A stretch of DNA of 64,000 nt from an uncultured Oscillospiraceae bacterium (GCA_900546265.1 URCA01000014.1:9196-73195); one strand, 5' to 3'; positions 36,325 to 45,204 are shown, counted from the first letter of the stretch. Numbers and translations are program-made. The notes: generated by a model from the sequence alone, not told the origin.

Positions 36325-36525
36325 CTAATCGATGACCTCCATGTCCTCCTCTTTGACGGAAATGGTGGCGATGTTCGGCAGATCGCCGTATTGATCAAAG
36401 CAAACCAGCCAGCTTCCCTCACATTTTTGATCATAACAGATCCAGCCGTCCATCCCCTTGTGAACGCCTTCCTCCGCGTAGCGCTCTTTTTCCACAAGCA
36501 ATCGAACCCGATCGTATTCTTTCAT
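36325..36525 (-). CDS. small soluble protein of unknown function
   Basis: A 66-residue charged protein (MKEYDRVRLLVEKERYAEEG, then GMDGWICYDQ and WLVCFDQYGDLP). AGGAGG lies eight bases before the ATG, which supports expression. The pattern of short beta strands resembles small SH3-like or DUF4926-type proteins, but I cannot assign it. It lies downstream of the phage-like genes on the same strand, separated by 140 bases. Confidence 0.7.
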   Translation of the reverse strand: MKEYDRVRLLVEKERYAEEGVHKGMDGWICYDQKCEGSWLVCFDQYGDLPNIATISVKEEDMEVID

Positions 36526-36664
36526 CCAATCAACCTCCTATGGGGAAGCCGAGGCGAGGATTCGCCGCGAAACGAAGCGGTAAATATATCCGACAGCAGT
36601 CCCATAGTTTTCTCCTTCATCTTACACCCGTCTATCTCCAACGGCAACCGCCTGTGAAAACCTT

Positions 36665-38698
36665 TCACCCCAGCAGCCGGTAGAGCAAGGTCACGCCGTC
36701 GATTTCCACCGTGCCGGTGCCCTCCAGCCGCAGCCCCAGCCGCCGGGCCCGCGCCGCGCCGGGGATCCGCCGCAGCCAGCCGCCCTCGGGCGGGAGCAGC
36801 ACCGGATCGGGGCAGACGCCATCCTCGGTGACGTAGGCGGCCATAGCCGGGCGCAGATTGTCCACCGCCAGCCCCGCCCGCACCGAAAGAAACGCTTTCC
36901 TCCGATCGGGCGCGCCGCAGTCGAACGCCTTGGTGGCCGCCAGCCAGGCCACCGGCCGCTCGGCCGTCTCCCCGTCTACCGTCAGGGGCACCCGGTCGTC
37001 GTCCCCATCCAGGCACATTCCCAGGGTGACGGCGCCGCCCGGCAGTGCCGCCTCGGCCAGCAGGGCCGCGCTCTCCTCCCGGGCGGTCAGCCACAGGGGC
37101 CGCGCTCCTTCGGGAGGCTCCCAGCGGCTCCAGTTCAGCAGGGACTGCGCCGCCGTCTCCCCAGCCGTCCCCGCCAGCCGGCGCAGCACCCCTTCCTCCG
37201 CCGGCAGCAGGAAGAACGACCCGCCCACCAGCAGGACGTACCGCCCGGCATACACCCCCGCCGACGCCTCCCGCCAATCCGCCGGGGCAAACGCGGCCAG
37301 CGCCTTTTCCACCGGGGCGGACAGCTTGCGCACGTTGGCGCGGCTGTAGGCGTCCACGCCCGAGAGCATATACACCCGTCCCCGGTCGGCCCAAACCAGC
37401 CGTCCGCCGCACAGGGTGACGGTGCCCGGCGCGCCGCAGCCGATGGAGCTGTGCAGTTGGGTCACCGGGAAATAGGCCCCCAGGGTAGTCAAATCGGTGA
37501 TCTTCTCGGCGTCCAGGGGCCGCTGGACATAGTTGACCGCGTATACCTCCCGCTCCTTGAACAGCACCAGGTTGTCCCCCTGGTGGCCGAAGGCGGTCAC
37601 CAGCTCATCCTCCCGGCCCACAACGCTGTAATTGTATTCCGGGAAATAGAGGGGGTTGTTGAACTGGCTCCAGTACACCCGGCCGGGGCAGCGGGGGTTG
37701 CCGCCCAGGAACAGCCGGGTGCCGCCTCCCATGTTGGTGGGATCCCCGCCGAACCAGGTGGAAAAGGTCATGCCGAATATCCGGTCCCGCCCTGTCTCAT
37801 CGGCCTTGGAGGCGGTGATGTCCAGGTTGTTGGCCTGCCGGAAGGGGGGCATGGCCGCGTTTCCCGACGCGTCGGTGAACCACACGCAGCCCCGGGCCCG
37901 GTCGAGGTGCAGCCGGTACCCGTCCGCCCCCAGCCCGCCGGCCGAGGCCCCCGCCGGGACGGTGTGGGTCACCGTGCCCGCCGCCAGGGTCAGCGCCGCG
38001 GTCACCGGCGCGTTATCCAACCCCTGAAGGGGCAGGTAAAAGGCGGAGCATTTGCCATCGGTGGTGTACACCGCCCGGAACTTGGGGGTCAGGAGGTTGC
38101 GGCTCTCCCCCACCCCGGTCTGGATGACCGGCTCCGACGAGGGGGAGGGCACGCCCCGTCCGCCGATGAGCAGCCGAGGTATGGGGATTTCCCCGCCGAT
38201 GTCGGTCAGGTTCCCCGCCTCCAGGCGATAAACCTTCCCGCAGCCGAAAAAGACCAGCGGCGCCTCCCACCAATCCACCACGAGGCCGTGATCGTTGGCA
38301 AAGGGGCCGGAGTCCGGCCCCGTCAGGGTCACCGCCCCGCTGGTGCGCACCGTCCCGTCGGCGTACAGGGTGCCCACGACGTAGGAGGCAGCCCCGCCGG
38401 CCAGCCCGCGCCGCTCCACAAACCGGCGCACGGGCTGCCGCTCCCGCATCTCCCGGTCGGATCCGTCCTCCCGGCTGAACAGGCGGGTCACCCCCTCCCC
38501 GGCCGGCCGCCAGGGTGTCGGCCCCGTCTGAAACCCCGGCCGGGTGCGCAGCGCCCCCTCCTGCCACCAGAGGTTGACGCCGTCCGCCAGCTGGTTGTCG
38601 GCGATGCGGTGGGCCGCGCCGCTTTGGTTCAGCCCGCCGTCCAGGCGGGGTACCGTCAGGCGTTTGACCGCCGCCGCGCTCATCTGACCGTACCGCAT
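36665..38698 (-). CDS. putative phage tail nozzle / DNA-stabilisation protein
   Basis: A 677-residue protein, last of the leftward phage-like cluster. The N-terminus (RLDGGLNQSGAAHRIADNQL then NLWWQEGALRTRPGFQ) has the pattern that opens short-tail nozzle proteins: a GG-x-N/S-Q motif, then a statement of bound residues, and G-x-L-x-x-RP. T7 gp12 and P22 gp10 are the known types. The remainder is beta-rich and repeats strand-turn units (ETVGNLVLFKEREVYAVNY-like), consistent with a propeller. The ATG at 38698 has GGGAGGAGG upstream and overlaps the previous gene by 19 bases. Assignment is by pattern and gene order; direct homology needs a profile search. Confidence 0.6.
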   Translation of the reverse strand: MRYGQMSAAAVKRLTVPRLDGGLNQSGAAHRIADNQLADGVNLWWQEGALRTRPGFQTGPTPWRPAGEGVTRLFSREDGSDREMRERQPVRRFVERRGLAGGAASYVVGTLYADGTVRTSGAVTLTGPDSGPFANDHGLVVDWWEAPLVFFGCGKVYRLEAGNLTDIGGEIPIPRLLIGGRGVPSPSSEPVIQTGVGESRNLLTPKFRAVYTTDGKCSAFYLPLQGLDNAPVTAALTLAAGTVTHTVPAGASAGGLGADGYRLHLDRARGCVWFTDASGNAAMPPFRQANNLDITASKADETGRDRIFGMTFSTWFGGDPTNMGGGTRLFLGGNPRCPGRVYWSQFNNPLYFPEYNYSVVGREDELVTAFGHQGDNLVLFKEREVYAVNYVQRPLDAEKITDLTTLGAYFPVTQLHSSIGCGAPGTVTLCGGRLVWADRGRVYMLSGVDAYSRANVRKLSAPVEKALAAFAPADWREASAGVYAGRYVLLVGGSFFLLPAEEGVLRRLAGTAGETAAQSLLNWSRWEPPEGARPLWLTAREESAALLAEAALPGGAVTLGMCLDGDDDRVPLTVDGETAERPVAWLAATKAFDCGAPDRRKAFLSVRAGLAVDNLRPAMAAYVTEDGVCPDPVLLPPEGGWLRRIPGAARARRLGLRLEGTGTVEIDGVTLLYRLLG

Positions 38699-39069
38699 CC
38701 GTCGTCCTCCTCCCAGCCGAACAGGGTGTCCCGCACCCTCAGGGGCCGCCCCGCCGCCCCGGCCCGCTTTTGGTTGTACAGCGCGGCATACAGCCGCTGG
38801 CTGTCCCCGTCCCCCTCCGACTGGGCCAGGAACATGGCCGTGCCGTAGGGCAGAATGTCGGCGCAGGCCCGTTCCGACAGCTCGAGCACGCCGTCCAGCG
38901 TCCTCAGCGGGACGAAAGCGCCCCGCCCCTCGATGTGCCATAGATCGCAGTACGCCTGGTTGACCGCCGCCAACCCCCGGCGCGCCATGGCGGCCTGTCC
39001 CCCCGCGTACCGGCCGGTATAATCCAGCAGCAGCAGCGCCTGATTCAAAACCTCTTGTCCGGTTGCCAT
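38680..39069 (-). CDS. putative head-tail connector / tail adaptor protein
   Basis: A 129-residue, mostly helical protein (EVLNQALLLLDYTGRY, AAVNQAYCDLWHIEG, ACADILPYGTAMFLAQSEGD). The size, helical pattern and position between capsid and nozzle genes match the gp6/gp11/gp4-type connector that docks under the portal. The ATG follows AAAGGGAGG. The stop overlaps the nozzle gene start. Confidence 0.65.
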   Translation of the reverse strand: MATGQEVLNQALLLLDYTGRYAGGQAAMARRGLAAVNQAYCDLWHIEGRGAFVPLRTLDGVLELSERACADILPYGTAMFLAQSEGDGDSQRLYAALYNQKRAGAAGRPLRVRDTLFGWEEDDGCGTVR

Positions 39070-39143
39070 AGGTGAAGCCTCCCTTTCCGCAAAAGGGGCC
39101 GCAGTTTTCCGCCGCGGCCCCCTTCTGTTAATTTTATCAATCG

Positions 39144-40055
39144 TTAATATACATAGGCGTATACCGCCGCACTCAGGCTGCTCCGGATAAACAGGTCGTA
39201 GTACAGGCGGTAGTCGAATTTCCAGGCGTCGGCCCCCAGGTTCTGGGCGGGGTCGAAGACGCGCACCTGCTCGGTCTTTTTGACCAGGGAGGCGGCCCGG
39301 CGGGGCATGACCAGCAGCCCGATGTTCTTGGCCCCCTCGGCGGGGACAAAGCCGCCTTCTTCCTGACCGGAGGTCGTCCCGTCGTAGAAGGTGAAGCCCG
39401 ATTTCATCCGGTTGTCCGGCACCGGCAGGACGGCCACCCCGTTGAGGGACTGCACCCGGGTGTTCAGCTCGCCCTTGCGGAAGTCGCTTACCACCAGCTG
39501 CCGGGAGAGCTCGGCGGTGGACTGGAGGGCCGTCCACATGGCGCTGTTGACAAAGGCCACCAGCTCCTCGTCGTAGCCCGCCGCGTTCTGCACCTTGCCC
39601 ACCGCGTCGGTCATCATCTTATAGGCCTGGGAGGCGGGGGTACCGGTGACGGTCTGGGATTTGCTCACGGCGTGGGCGGCCAGCTTGGAGAGGATGTAGG
39701 CATCCATTTCGGGCACCACCTGGGTGCGCACGAACTCCCCCATCACCTGACCGGCCAGGTCGGCGATGCCGGTCTCGTCGTTGTCCTCCCGATCCAGCTG
39801 GAAGGAGCGTCCCCGGTCCATGGCCAGCACGTGGGGCTGGGCCGACACGGCGATGGTGCCCTTGACAAAGCCGTTGTCCCGGTCGTAATCGCCCAGGCCG
39901 GAGACCTCCATCTCGGGGATGAGCACCGTTTTGGCGCCCACGAACTTGCTGCGCAGGGGGTTGTCGGCGAAAAAGCCGGTGACTGGCTTGGCCGCCACGG
40001 CCTTGTCCAGCTCGTCGGTCATGTTTCGCGCGAGGTTGTCCAGTTGCAAACTCAT
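39144..40055 (-). CDS. putative major capsid protein
   Basis: A 303-residue protein with the layout of HK97-fold capsid proteins of short-tailed phages. It has an N-terminal helix, an early extended loop (KTVLIPEMEVSGLGDYDRD), QLDREDNDETG typical of the E-loop region, a long helix (LAGQVMGEFVRTQVVPEMDAY) and a beta-rich C-terminus (LLVMPRRAASLVKK). The ATG at 40055 lies 12 bases from AAAGG; an in-frame ATG at 40067 abuts it. It lies downstream of the scaffold gene, as expected. Confidence 0.75.
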   Translation of the reverse strand: MSLQLDNLARNMTDELDKAVAAKPVTGFFADNPLRSKFVGAKTVLIPEMEVSGLGDYDRDNGFVKGTIAVSAQPHVLAMDRGRSFQLDREDNDETGIADLAGQVMGEFVRTQVVPEMDAYILSKLAAHAVSKSQTVTGTPASQAYKMMTDAVGKVQNAAGYDEELVAFVNSAMWTALQSTAELSRQLVVSDFRKGELNTRVQSLNGVAVLPVPDNRMKSGFTFYDGTTSGQEEGGFVPAEGAKNIGLLVMPRRAASLVKKTEQVRVFDPAQNLGADAWKFDYRLYYDLFIRSSLSAAVYAYVY

Positions 40056-40168
40056 GTGAAAATCCATCCTTTACAGTCGTTATTGCCAGGCGGCAGAGCG
40101 CCGCCGGTTGGCCGGTAAATATGTATACGCGCCCGCCGTGAGGGGGAAGGCGCAGAAATCAGCGGCTT

Positions 40169-40197
40169 CCTTGTGGGGGCGAGCCGTGCTCGCCCGC
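40169..40197. repeat. dispersed palindromic repeat, copy A
   Basis: CTTGTGGGGGCGAGCCGTG-type sequence forming a hairpin of GGGCGAGC with GCTCGCCC. It is a variant of the two identical copies at 42681 and 42843. It lies in the gap between capsid and scaffold genes. Confidence 0.6.
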
Positions 40198-40278
40198 GTT
40201 CCCCCTGTTGCGTAGGGGCTGGCGGGAACCCCATCCTCCGACAGGGCCATCTCATCGCGGGCACCCCCGCCCCCCTTC

Positions 40279-40695
40279 CTACCACAGCGCCTTTTCAAAC
40301 GCCCGGCGGAAGGCCTCCTGTTCTGGCTGCGGTTCGGCCCGCTCGCCGGCCAGCGGGCCGGAGGAGCGCGCCGCCGCCTGCCGCTGCCGTTCCCGCTCCT
40401 CGTCGGCCCGCTGCCGCTCCCGATGCAAAAACCGCAGATAAGCGTCGGCCAGGGGAAGCCCTTCCTCCTCGGCCAGCCGCCGCGCCGGCTCCGGCACATC
40501 CTCCGGCCCCCGGCATTCCGGCAGAACGGCCCGCAGCCGCTCCCATTCCTCGTCCCGGGCGGGGGAGGCGTTCCCATCCGCCGCTTCTGCGGCGGCCGGA
40601 TCAGCCGTCCCGTCCGGTTCAGGCGTCCCCGCCGGCGTCGTTTCGTCCATTGGCGGATTCTCCCGCGGGGTGGGATCCGCTATCCTCTGCTTCAT
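40279..40695 (-). CDS. putative phage scaffolding protein
   Basis: A 138-residue, very charged protein. A disordered Pro/Glu/Ala-rich N-terminus is followed by a helical, probably coiled-coil stretch (EPARRLAEEEGLPLADAYLR, RERQRADEERERQRQ) and a short basic C-terminal helix (EAFRRAFEKALW) such as those that bind capsid shells. It sits between portal and capsid genes, the standard scaffold position. The ATG at 40695 is favoured by AAGGAG ten bases upstream, giving a 77-base overlap with the portal gene; an internal ATG at 40650 is possible. Confidence 0.65.
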   Translation of the reverse strand: MKQRIADPTPRENPPMDETTPAGTPEPDGTADPAAAEAADGNASPARDEEWERLRAVLPECRGPEDVPEPARRLAEEEGLPLADAYLRFLHRERQRADEERERQRQAAARSSGPLAGERAEPQPEQEAFRRAFEKALW

Positions 40696-42349
40696 GACTG
40701 TCACTCTCCTTGTTCAATTCCCGGATGAGGCCCGCCAGGTTGGGCACCGCGCCCCGGGGCAGGCGGCTGAGATACTGCGCCGGGGTGATGACCTCCCGGT
40801 CGAACAGATTATCGAGGGTCTGCACCGCCCGGCTCTCGCTGAACAGGGTGGAGGCCCCCACGTCCACCCGCACATGCAGCAGCAAATCCCGCCAGCGGTT
40901 TCCGTCAAAGGGCAGATACCACGTCCCCCGCTCGTCCTGGATTTTCAGGCTCCGCCGGCCGTATTGGGTGATCCAGAACTCCGCCCACACCCGGGCCGCG
41001 TCCTCGCAGAAGCCGTAGAAGCGGTTCTGCACCACCTGCAGGGGCAGGATGGCCGCTTCCCGCACCGCCACAATGGCGGAGGTGTTGTCCGGGCGCACAT
41101 CCCCCAGCACGGCGTTGTTGACCCCCGCCTGGGCCAGGGTGTTCTCGATGAGGGAAGCGATGTTCTGGTCGAACTGGGGGGAAAAGGCGGGCGGGCTGAC
41201 GTACCGGATGGCCTTGTCCGCGTCCTCCCCGGTGCCGAAGACCTGTACCACCTGGCCCGGGTCGTTGGTGATGGGCTGGGTCACCACGTCGCCGTTGACC
41301 ACCATGATGGGCATGCCCATCATCATCACGGCCCAGACGCTGGCGGTGATCATCCGGTTGATGGCGATCTGGTTGGGGATGAGGTAGGTGATTTCGCTTT
41401 CCCCGTAGGCGCCGCCCCGGCCCCGCTCCCAGCGGAAGACGGCCAGAGGGTACAGCCGCACCCCCAAATCCCAGGGCGGGCGCACCACCACGCCCCGGCA
41501 GACCTGGGCCGCCATGATGGTGTACCGCTCCCCCGTCTCGTCCCACTCCTTCCAGAAGCGGGTCAGCAGGGTGGCCTTTCGGCCGCCGGGCGCGTCCTCG
41601 TCCTCGGGCAGGGGGCCCTCCCGGTCGGGGACGATGTTCCGCCAGTCGGGGCAGCCCCGCCGCCGGGCCTGCCGCCGCAGATCGTCCACGCCCCGCCGCT
41701 GGGCGATGAGGATATAGGGCTGGGCCTGCACATCCTCCTCCGCCGGGTCGCCGAAGAAAACGCTGTCGATGTCCAGCACCTCGCAGGCGATGTCCCCGCC
41801 GATGGGGGCGGTGCGGGAGAAATCGGCGTACTGCCCGGTGGGGATCCCCTCGTCCCAATAGGTGTACAGCACGCCGGTGCCGGTGATGTAGGCGTCCCGC
41901 AGCACCCGATCCTTCAGGTCGGTGAAATTCACCCGTTCGGCGGTGACGCGGAAGTAATCGGACAGCGCCGAGGCCACCAGGGCCGCTTCCTCCTCCGGGG
42001 AGGCGGCGGCGGTCGGCTTACCTCCGGCCCCCGCGTCCCGCAGGCGTTCCACCGCCCGGAGGGTGGCGGCGGTGGCGGGGACGCCCTCCGCCGTGTATTC
42101 CACCGCCACCGGCGCCGCGCCCACCACCGCCATCTTGTAGTCGGCGATGCGCTTGATGATGTTGTGCCGCACCAGGGGGCGGCTCTCGCCGCAGCGGGCG
42201 CCGTGCCACTGGTCGCCGATATAGAACCGGCCGTTTATCCGGTTCTGCTCGGCCATGCCCCGCCCGCCCAGGGCGTTTTTGTAGCGGAGGCCCGCCCGGT
42301 ATTCCCGGAACAGGCTGTCCGGGAGATTATGCGGATCCATGGGGTTCAT
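40619..42349 (-). CDS. phage portal protein
   Basis: A 576-residue portal of the short-tailed phage type. The opening is typical (FREYRAGLRYKNALG, NRINGRFYIGDQWHG). The core carries DYKMAVVGAAPVAVEYT, VLRDAYITGTGVLYTYWDEG, and the clip/crown segment ITYLIPNQIAINRMITAS, ending in a tunnel-helix region with QNIASLIENTLAQAG. The C-terminus is hydrophilic. The ATG overlaps the stop of the upstream small membrane protein as ATGA. The portal ring is the DNA entry channel of the capsid. Confidence 0.85.
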   Translation of the reverse strand: MNPMDPHNLPDSLFREYRAGLRYKNALGGRGMAEQNRINGRFYIGDQWHGARCGESRPLVRHNIIKRIADYKMAVVGAAPVAVEYTAEGVPATAATLRAVERLRDAGAGGKPTAAASPEEEAALVASALSDYFRVTAERVNFTDLKDRVLRDAYITGTGVLYTYWDEGIPTGQYADFSRTAPIGGDIACEVLDIDSVFFGDPAEEDVQAQPYILIAQRRGVDDLRRQARRRGCPDWRNIVPDREGPLPEDEDAPGGRKATLLTRFWKEWDETGERYTIMAAQVCRGVVVRPPWDLGVRLYPLAVFRWERGRGGAYGESEITYLIPNQIAINRMITASVWAVMMMGMPIMVVNGDVVTQPITNDPGQVVQVFGTGEDADKAIRYVSPPAFSPQFDQNIASLIENTLAQAGVNNAVLGDVRPDNTSAIVAVREAAILPLQVVQNRFYGFCEDAARVWAEFWITQYGRRSLKIQDERGTWYLPFDGNRWRDLLLHVRVDVGASTLFSESRAVQTLDNLFDREVITPAQYLSRLPRGAVPNLAGLIRELNKESDSHEAEDSGSHPAGESANGRNDAGGDA

Positions 42350-42612
42350 CCGTCCTTTCCTGTCTGCTCATCGGGAGGCGGCATCTCGCCGCCGTCGTAA
42401 TGGAGAAAATTGTAGAGCGCCCGCCAGTCCTCCTTCGGCAGAGGTGGAAGGGGGCGCGGCGGCCCGTCCTCCGGCCGCCGGGAAGGGATTTCCCGGGAAA
42501 TGGCCGCCCGGCGTTTGGCCGCTATTGGGCCGAGGCGGGCCGTATAGCGGCCCGCGGCGAACAGCAGCAGGCCGACCGCGGCCCCGGCCAGGCCGAGAAT
42601 CATATCGAGCAT
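42346..42612 (-). CDS. small single-helix protein in the phage-like operon
   Basis: An 88-residue protein with an N-terminal membrane helix (MILGLAGAAVGLLLFAAG) and a basic, proline-rich tail. AGGAGG lies nine bases before the ATG at 42612. Its stop overlaps the portal start (ATGA), indicating translational coupling. A holin-like function is conceivable but there is only one helix; I make no assignment. Confidence 0.7.
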   Translation of the reverse strand: MLDMILGLAGAAVGLLLFAAGRYTARLGPIAAKRRAAISREIPSRRPEDGPPRPLPPLPKEDWRALYNFLHYDGGEMPPPDEQTGKDG

Positions 42613-42680
42613 GGGAGAGTACCTCCTTTTTATGGTTGTGAGTCCTATCAAGCGAACTGTGCGGTTCGCAGAACCCCGTG

Positions 42681-42714
42681 GCTGCCTTGTAGGGGCGAGC
42701 ATGGCTCGCCCGCC
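42681..42714. repeat. dispersed palindromic repeat, copy B
   Basis: A 34-base sequence beginning GCTGCCTTGTAGGGGCGAGC, forming a hairpin GGGCGAGC-ATG-GCTCGCCC. It is identical to copy C at 42843-42876. The gap 42613-42903 otherwise holds no gene. Confidence 0.75.
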
Positions 42715-42842
42715 GTGGGGGAGTTCTGTACGGTTATGCCCTATCGGGCTTGGCGAAGATGTGCGGGGGAGTACCCCGTGCTCTTATTTCGCCAATATGG
42801 CGCCCGCACCCTTTCTTTTTCGTGCGTGAAAAAGAACTAGCG

Positions 42843-42876
42843 GCTGCCTTGTAGGGGCGAGCATGGCTCGCCCGCC
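42843..42876. repeat. dispersed palindromic repeat, copy C
   Basis: Identical over 34 bases to copy B, 128 bases away. Such GGGCGAGC-type hairpins are common dispersed repeats in clostridial genomes. Confidence 0.75.
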
Positions 42877-42903
42877 AATCAGCGTCTATCTGCGGCTCCC
42901 CCC

Positions 42904-44193
42904 TTATCCCCATCCTCCCGCCACATCCTCCGGGCGGATCAGCCGCCCTGCCTCCACCCGGCCCGGCTGGCGATCCACCGCCGGCACGTCCGCCATGGCG
43001 TACCGCAGCGCGTCCATCAGATGGTTCCCGCTGTCGATGGGGCGGCCGCTCGGCCGGCCGTCCCGCCCGGTCTCCCAGGCGTAGCCCGCCAGCTCCCGCG
43101 CCGTGTGGACGCACCGGGGATGAATCACCATGTCGTATTCCTGCAGCCGCGCGATGCCGCTGCGGATGGAATCCGGCCCCTTGACCGCCGCCCGCAGCCG
43201 GGTGATCCCCAGCCGCCGCAGCTCTTCGTTGGATTTTGGCTCCGCGCTGTCCGCCCGGATCCGCTCCTTGGCCGCCCCCTTGGCCCGCAGCATGGCCGCG
43301 ATGTCGCTGTTGAGCATCCGCACCTGGTAATGCTCGTCGTAGACGTACAGCCGCTTGTCCGCCGGGCTGACCGCCGCCGCGATAAACGCCGTGGGGTCGT
43401 TGGCATAGCCATAGTCCAGCCCGAACACCCGCCGGTAAGCCGCCGGCAGCGCCCTCTCGTCGAAGGGGGCCACCTCCCACCGTTCGAACACCAGCCCCTC
43501 GGTCACGCCCCATTCCCCCAGCCCCGCCACCGCGTACCGCCTGGGCTGCCGCGCCTTCATGGCCGCGAACACCGCCCGGTCCGTCTCGTCCAGGAACTCG
43601 TTGCCCCGGTAATCGGTGGTCATGGCCAGCACGTCCTCCCCCGGATGGTCGAAGAATCGGGCCTTCAGCCAGTGCCGCCCGTCCCAGGGGTTGAAGGTCA
43701 GGGTGGTCTGCTTGAACAAGGGCGGTTCCACCCGGCCCCGGGGCGCCGAAAGATCCAGCTTGTCGAATTCCTCCTCCGCGGTGATTTCGTACGCCTCCTC
43801 CACCCAGACCCAGCAAAGCGTTCCCGTCTCCACCGTGGTGGAGGCCAGCTTCTCGGCGCTGTCGAACCCCCGGAACAGAATCCGCTGCCCCGTGGGCTTG
43901 TACCAGAGCATCAGCGGCTCGAGCGACGCGCCCCACAGATGCTCCACCCCCAGCCGCCGGATGGCCCACCGCAGCTGGGCGAAGGTGCTGTCCCGATGGG
44001 TGCGCTGCACCGCCCGCACCACCAGCAGGTTGGCCCCCGGCAGCCGCATCAGGTGATAGATGTACCATAGGGCCGCCGTGCAGGATTTTTTGGAGGCCTT
44101 GCCCCCCTTGACCGCCCGGTACCGCTTGCGGCAGTTCCAGAACGCGCCGTAGCCGCCCCCCACCAGCGCCGGGATATCCACCTCACCGCCCAT
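42904..44193 (-). CDS. phage terminase large subunit
   Basis: A 429-residue packaging motor of the PBSX XtmB-like (terminase_3) type. The ATPase half has a deviant Walker A (KGGKASKKSC, residues 29-38) and Walker B WVEEAYE (130-136). The RNase H-like nuclease half has FGLDYGYANDP with Asp260, a second acidic site RADSAEP (Asp315) and a third in NHLMDALRYAM. The start ATG overlaps the previous stop by 11 bases. All motor and nuclease residues appear intact, so the enzyme may be functional. Confidence 0.93.
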   Translation of the reverse strand: MGGEVDIPALVGGGYGAFWNCRKRYRAVKGGKASKKSCTAALWYIYHLMRLPGANLLVVRAVQRTHRDSTFAQLRWAIRRLGVEHLWGASLEPLMLWYKPTGQRILFRGFDSAEKLASTTVETGTLCWVWVEEAYEITAEEEFDKLDLSAPRGRVEPPLFKQTTLTFNPWDGRHWLKARFFDHPGEDVLAMTTDYRGNEFLDETDRAVFAAMKARQPRRYAVAGLGEWGVTEGLVFERWEVAPFDERALPAAYRRVFGLDYGYANDPTAFIAAAVSPADKRLYVYDEHYQVRMLNSDIAAMLRAKGAAKERIRADSAEPKSNEELRRLGITRLRAAVKGPDSIRSGIARLQEYDMVIHPRCVHTARELAGYAWETGRDGRPSGRPIDSGNHLMDALRYAMADVPAVDRQPGRVEAGRLIRPEDVAGGWG

Positions 44194-44350
44194 AGCCCCG
44201 CAGGCCGCGCAGCACCTCGGACACCTCCCCGATTTCCGCGTCCAGCACCGCCAGCCGTCTCTCGAAAAGCAGCCGCTGGCCGCTCAGCTCCTCCCGCCGC
44301 TCCAGCAGGGCGGCCAGCGTTTGCTCATACTCCCGTATCAAATCGTCCAC
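44183..44350 (-). CDS. small coiled-coil protein in the packaging operon
   Basis: A protein of about 55 residues (DLIREYEQTLAALLERREEL then LLFERRLAVLDAEIGEVSEV), almost all heptad-like helix. A GTG at 44350 overlaps the previous gene by 13 bases and follows a GGCGGGG-type site; an ATG at 44374 is an alternative. The frame upstream of it is a shadow of the gene at 44338. Small proteins of this kind often precede the large terminase; no function is assigned. Confidence 0.55.
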   Translation of the reverse strand: MDDLIREYEQTLAALLERREELSGQRLLFERRLAVLDAEIGEVSEVLRGLRGYGR

Positions 44351-44613
44351 GACGTCCCCGCCTTTTCGTCCCATTGCACGATGCCGCCCTGGTCGAGAGG
44401 CGTGATCATCTTCCAGCCATAGCCCCGCACCTTCCAGAGCTTGAGCGCCAGCGCCAGTATCTTCTCGCCCAGCGCTCTGTTCCGCCGCTTGAAAAACGGC
44501 TTCCACCGGGCATCCTGCAGCCGGCTGCGCCGGTAGAGCAGCTTCATCATCCGCACATCCCCGGCCATGGCGTCCCATTCCTGTTCCTTTTCCATTTGCG
44601 CATACCATCCCAT
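44338..44613 (-). CDS. small basic protein in the packaging operon
   Basis: A 91-residue protein (MGWYAQMEKEQEWDAMAGD, MMKLLYRRSRLQDARWKPFF). GGAGG lies eight bases before the ATG. It follows the putative small terminase by four bases. It is rich in basic and aromatic residues, suggesting nucleic acid contact. I do not recognise a family. Confidence 0.65.
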   Translation of the reverse strand: MGWYAQMEKEQEWDAMAGDVRMMKLLYRRSRLQDARWKPFFKRRNRALGEKILALALKLWKVRGYGWKMITPLDQGGIVQWDEKAGTSWTI

Positions 44614-44616
44614 TTG

Positions 44617-44994
44617 TCATTCCTCCAGCCGGTCGCCGCCGGTGAAGCAGACCGGGGCCTTGCTCTCCCCGCCCTCGCTGCCCAGCGCGCCGTAATTTTT
44701 CAGATACGCTTGATGCATGGAGGCCCCGCCTCCCTTGGATAAGGCGTGCTCCACCACGCTCGCCATGGCCTCGCCGTAGGCCCGGCGGAGAACCCGCAGA
44801 GCTCTCTCATCCTTTACGCCTCCGGCCGGCCCGCCCTCCGCCGCCGCCCGCAGCTCCTCCGGCCGCATCTGCAGCTCGGCCGCCAGCCGTTCCACCGTCA
44901 GGGGCAGCCCCCGCTCCTCGGCGTACTCCCGCGCCCGTCTCACGGCGGCCCGCACCCCGGCCAGCCCGCCGCCCCGCCGCTGTTCCATATCCAT
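44617..44994 (-). CDS. putative small terminase / DNA-binding protein
   Basis: A 125-residue protein with a helix-turn-helix-like N-terminal part (VRRAREYAEERGLPLTVERL, AAELQMRPEELRAAAEGG) and a helical region (RVLRRAYGEAMASVVEHALS) before a flexible tail. Position, size and HTH fit a small terminase subunit that recognises the packaging site. The ATG at 44994 has AGGA six bases upstream. It is the first gene of the leftward operon. Confidence 0.6.
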   Translation of the reverse strand: MDMEQRRGGGLAGVRAAVRRAREYAEERGLPLTVERLAAELQMRPEELRAAAEGGPAGGVKDERALRVLRRAYGEAMASVVEHALSKGGGASMHQAYLKNYGALGSEGGESKAPVCFTGGDRLEE

Positions 44995-45010
44995 CCCGCA
45001 TCCTTTCTTG

Positions 45011-45025
45011 GTTGCATTATGCAAC
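45011..45025. promoter_or_regulatory. operator-like palindrome 1 of the phage-like element
   Basis: GTTGCATTATGCAAC: perfect seven-base half-sites around one central base, directly upstream of the putative small terminase gene. A probable repressor site. Confidence 0.5.
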
Positions 45026-45146
45026 TTCATACAAAGCGCCCAGCGGCGTGGGACGCACCCTTGCCCGCAGCATAAAAAAAGAACCCGGAAGATTCCCACC
45101 CCAAAGGGGCCTCTCCCGAGTTCCGTCGTATCGCTTTGTTAACTCT

Positions 45147-45175
45147 ATGATACACCATTTCCCAGCATTTGTCAA
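45147..45175 (-). promoter_or_regulatory. leftward promoter of the phage-like structural operon
   Basis: Minus-strand TTGACA (45170-45175) and TATCAT (45147-45152) with a 17-base spacer. It directs transcription toward the packaging genes. The -35 abuts operator-like palindrome 2. Confidence 0.7.
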
Positions 45176-45189
45176 GTGCATTTTGCAAC
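45176..45189. promoter_or_regulatory. operator-like palindrome 2
   Basis: GTGCATTTTGCAAC matches palindrome 1 closely and touches the -35 of the leftward promoter. A further half-site GTTGCG lies at 45214-45219 inside the repressor promoter. A repressor bound here would block leftward transcription. Confidence 0.5.
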
Positions 45190-45204
45190 TTTTTTATTTT
45201 CCCC

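Noticed and set aside
42610..42903. CRISPR array
   Set aside because: There are only two identical hairpin repeats with one unrelated spacer; no cas genes are present.
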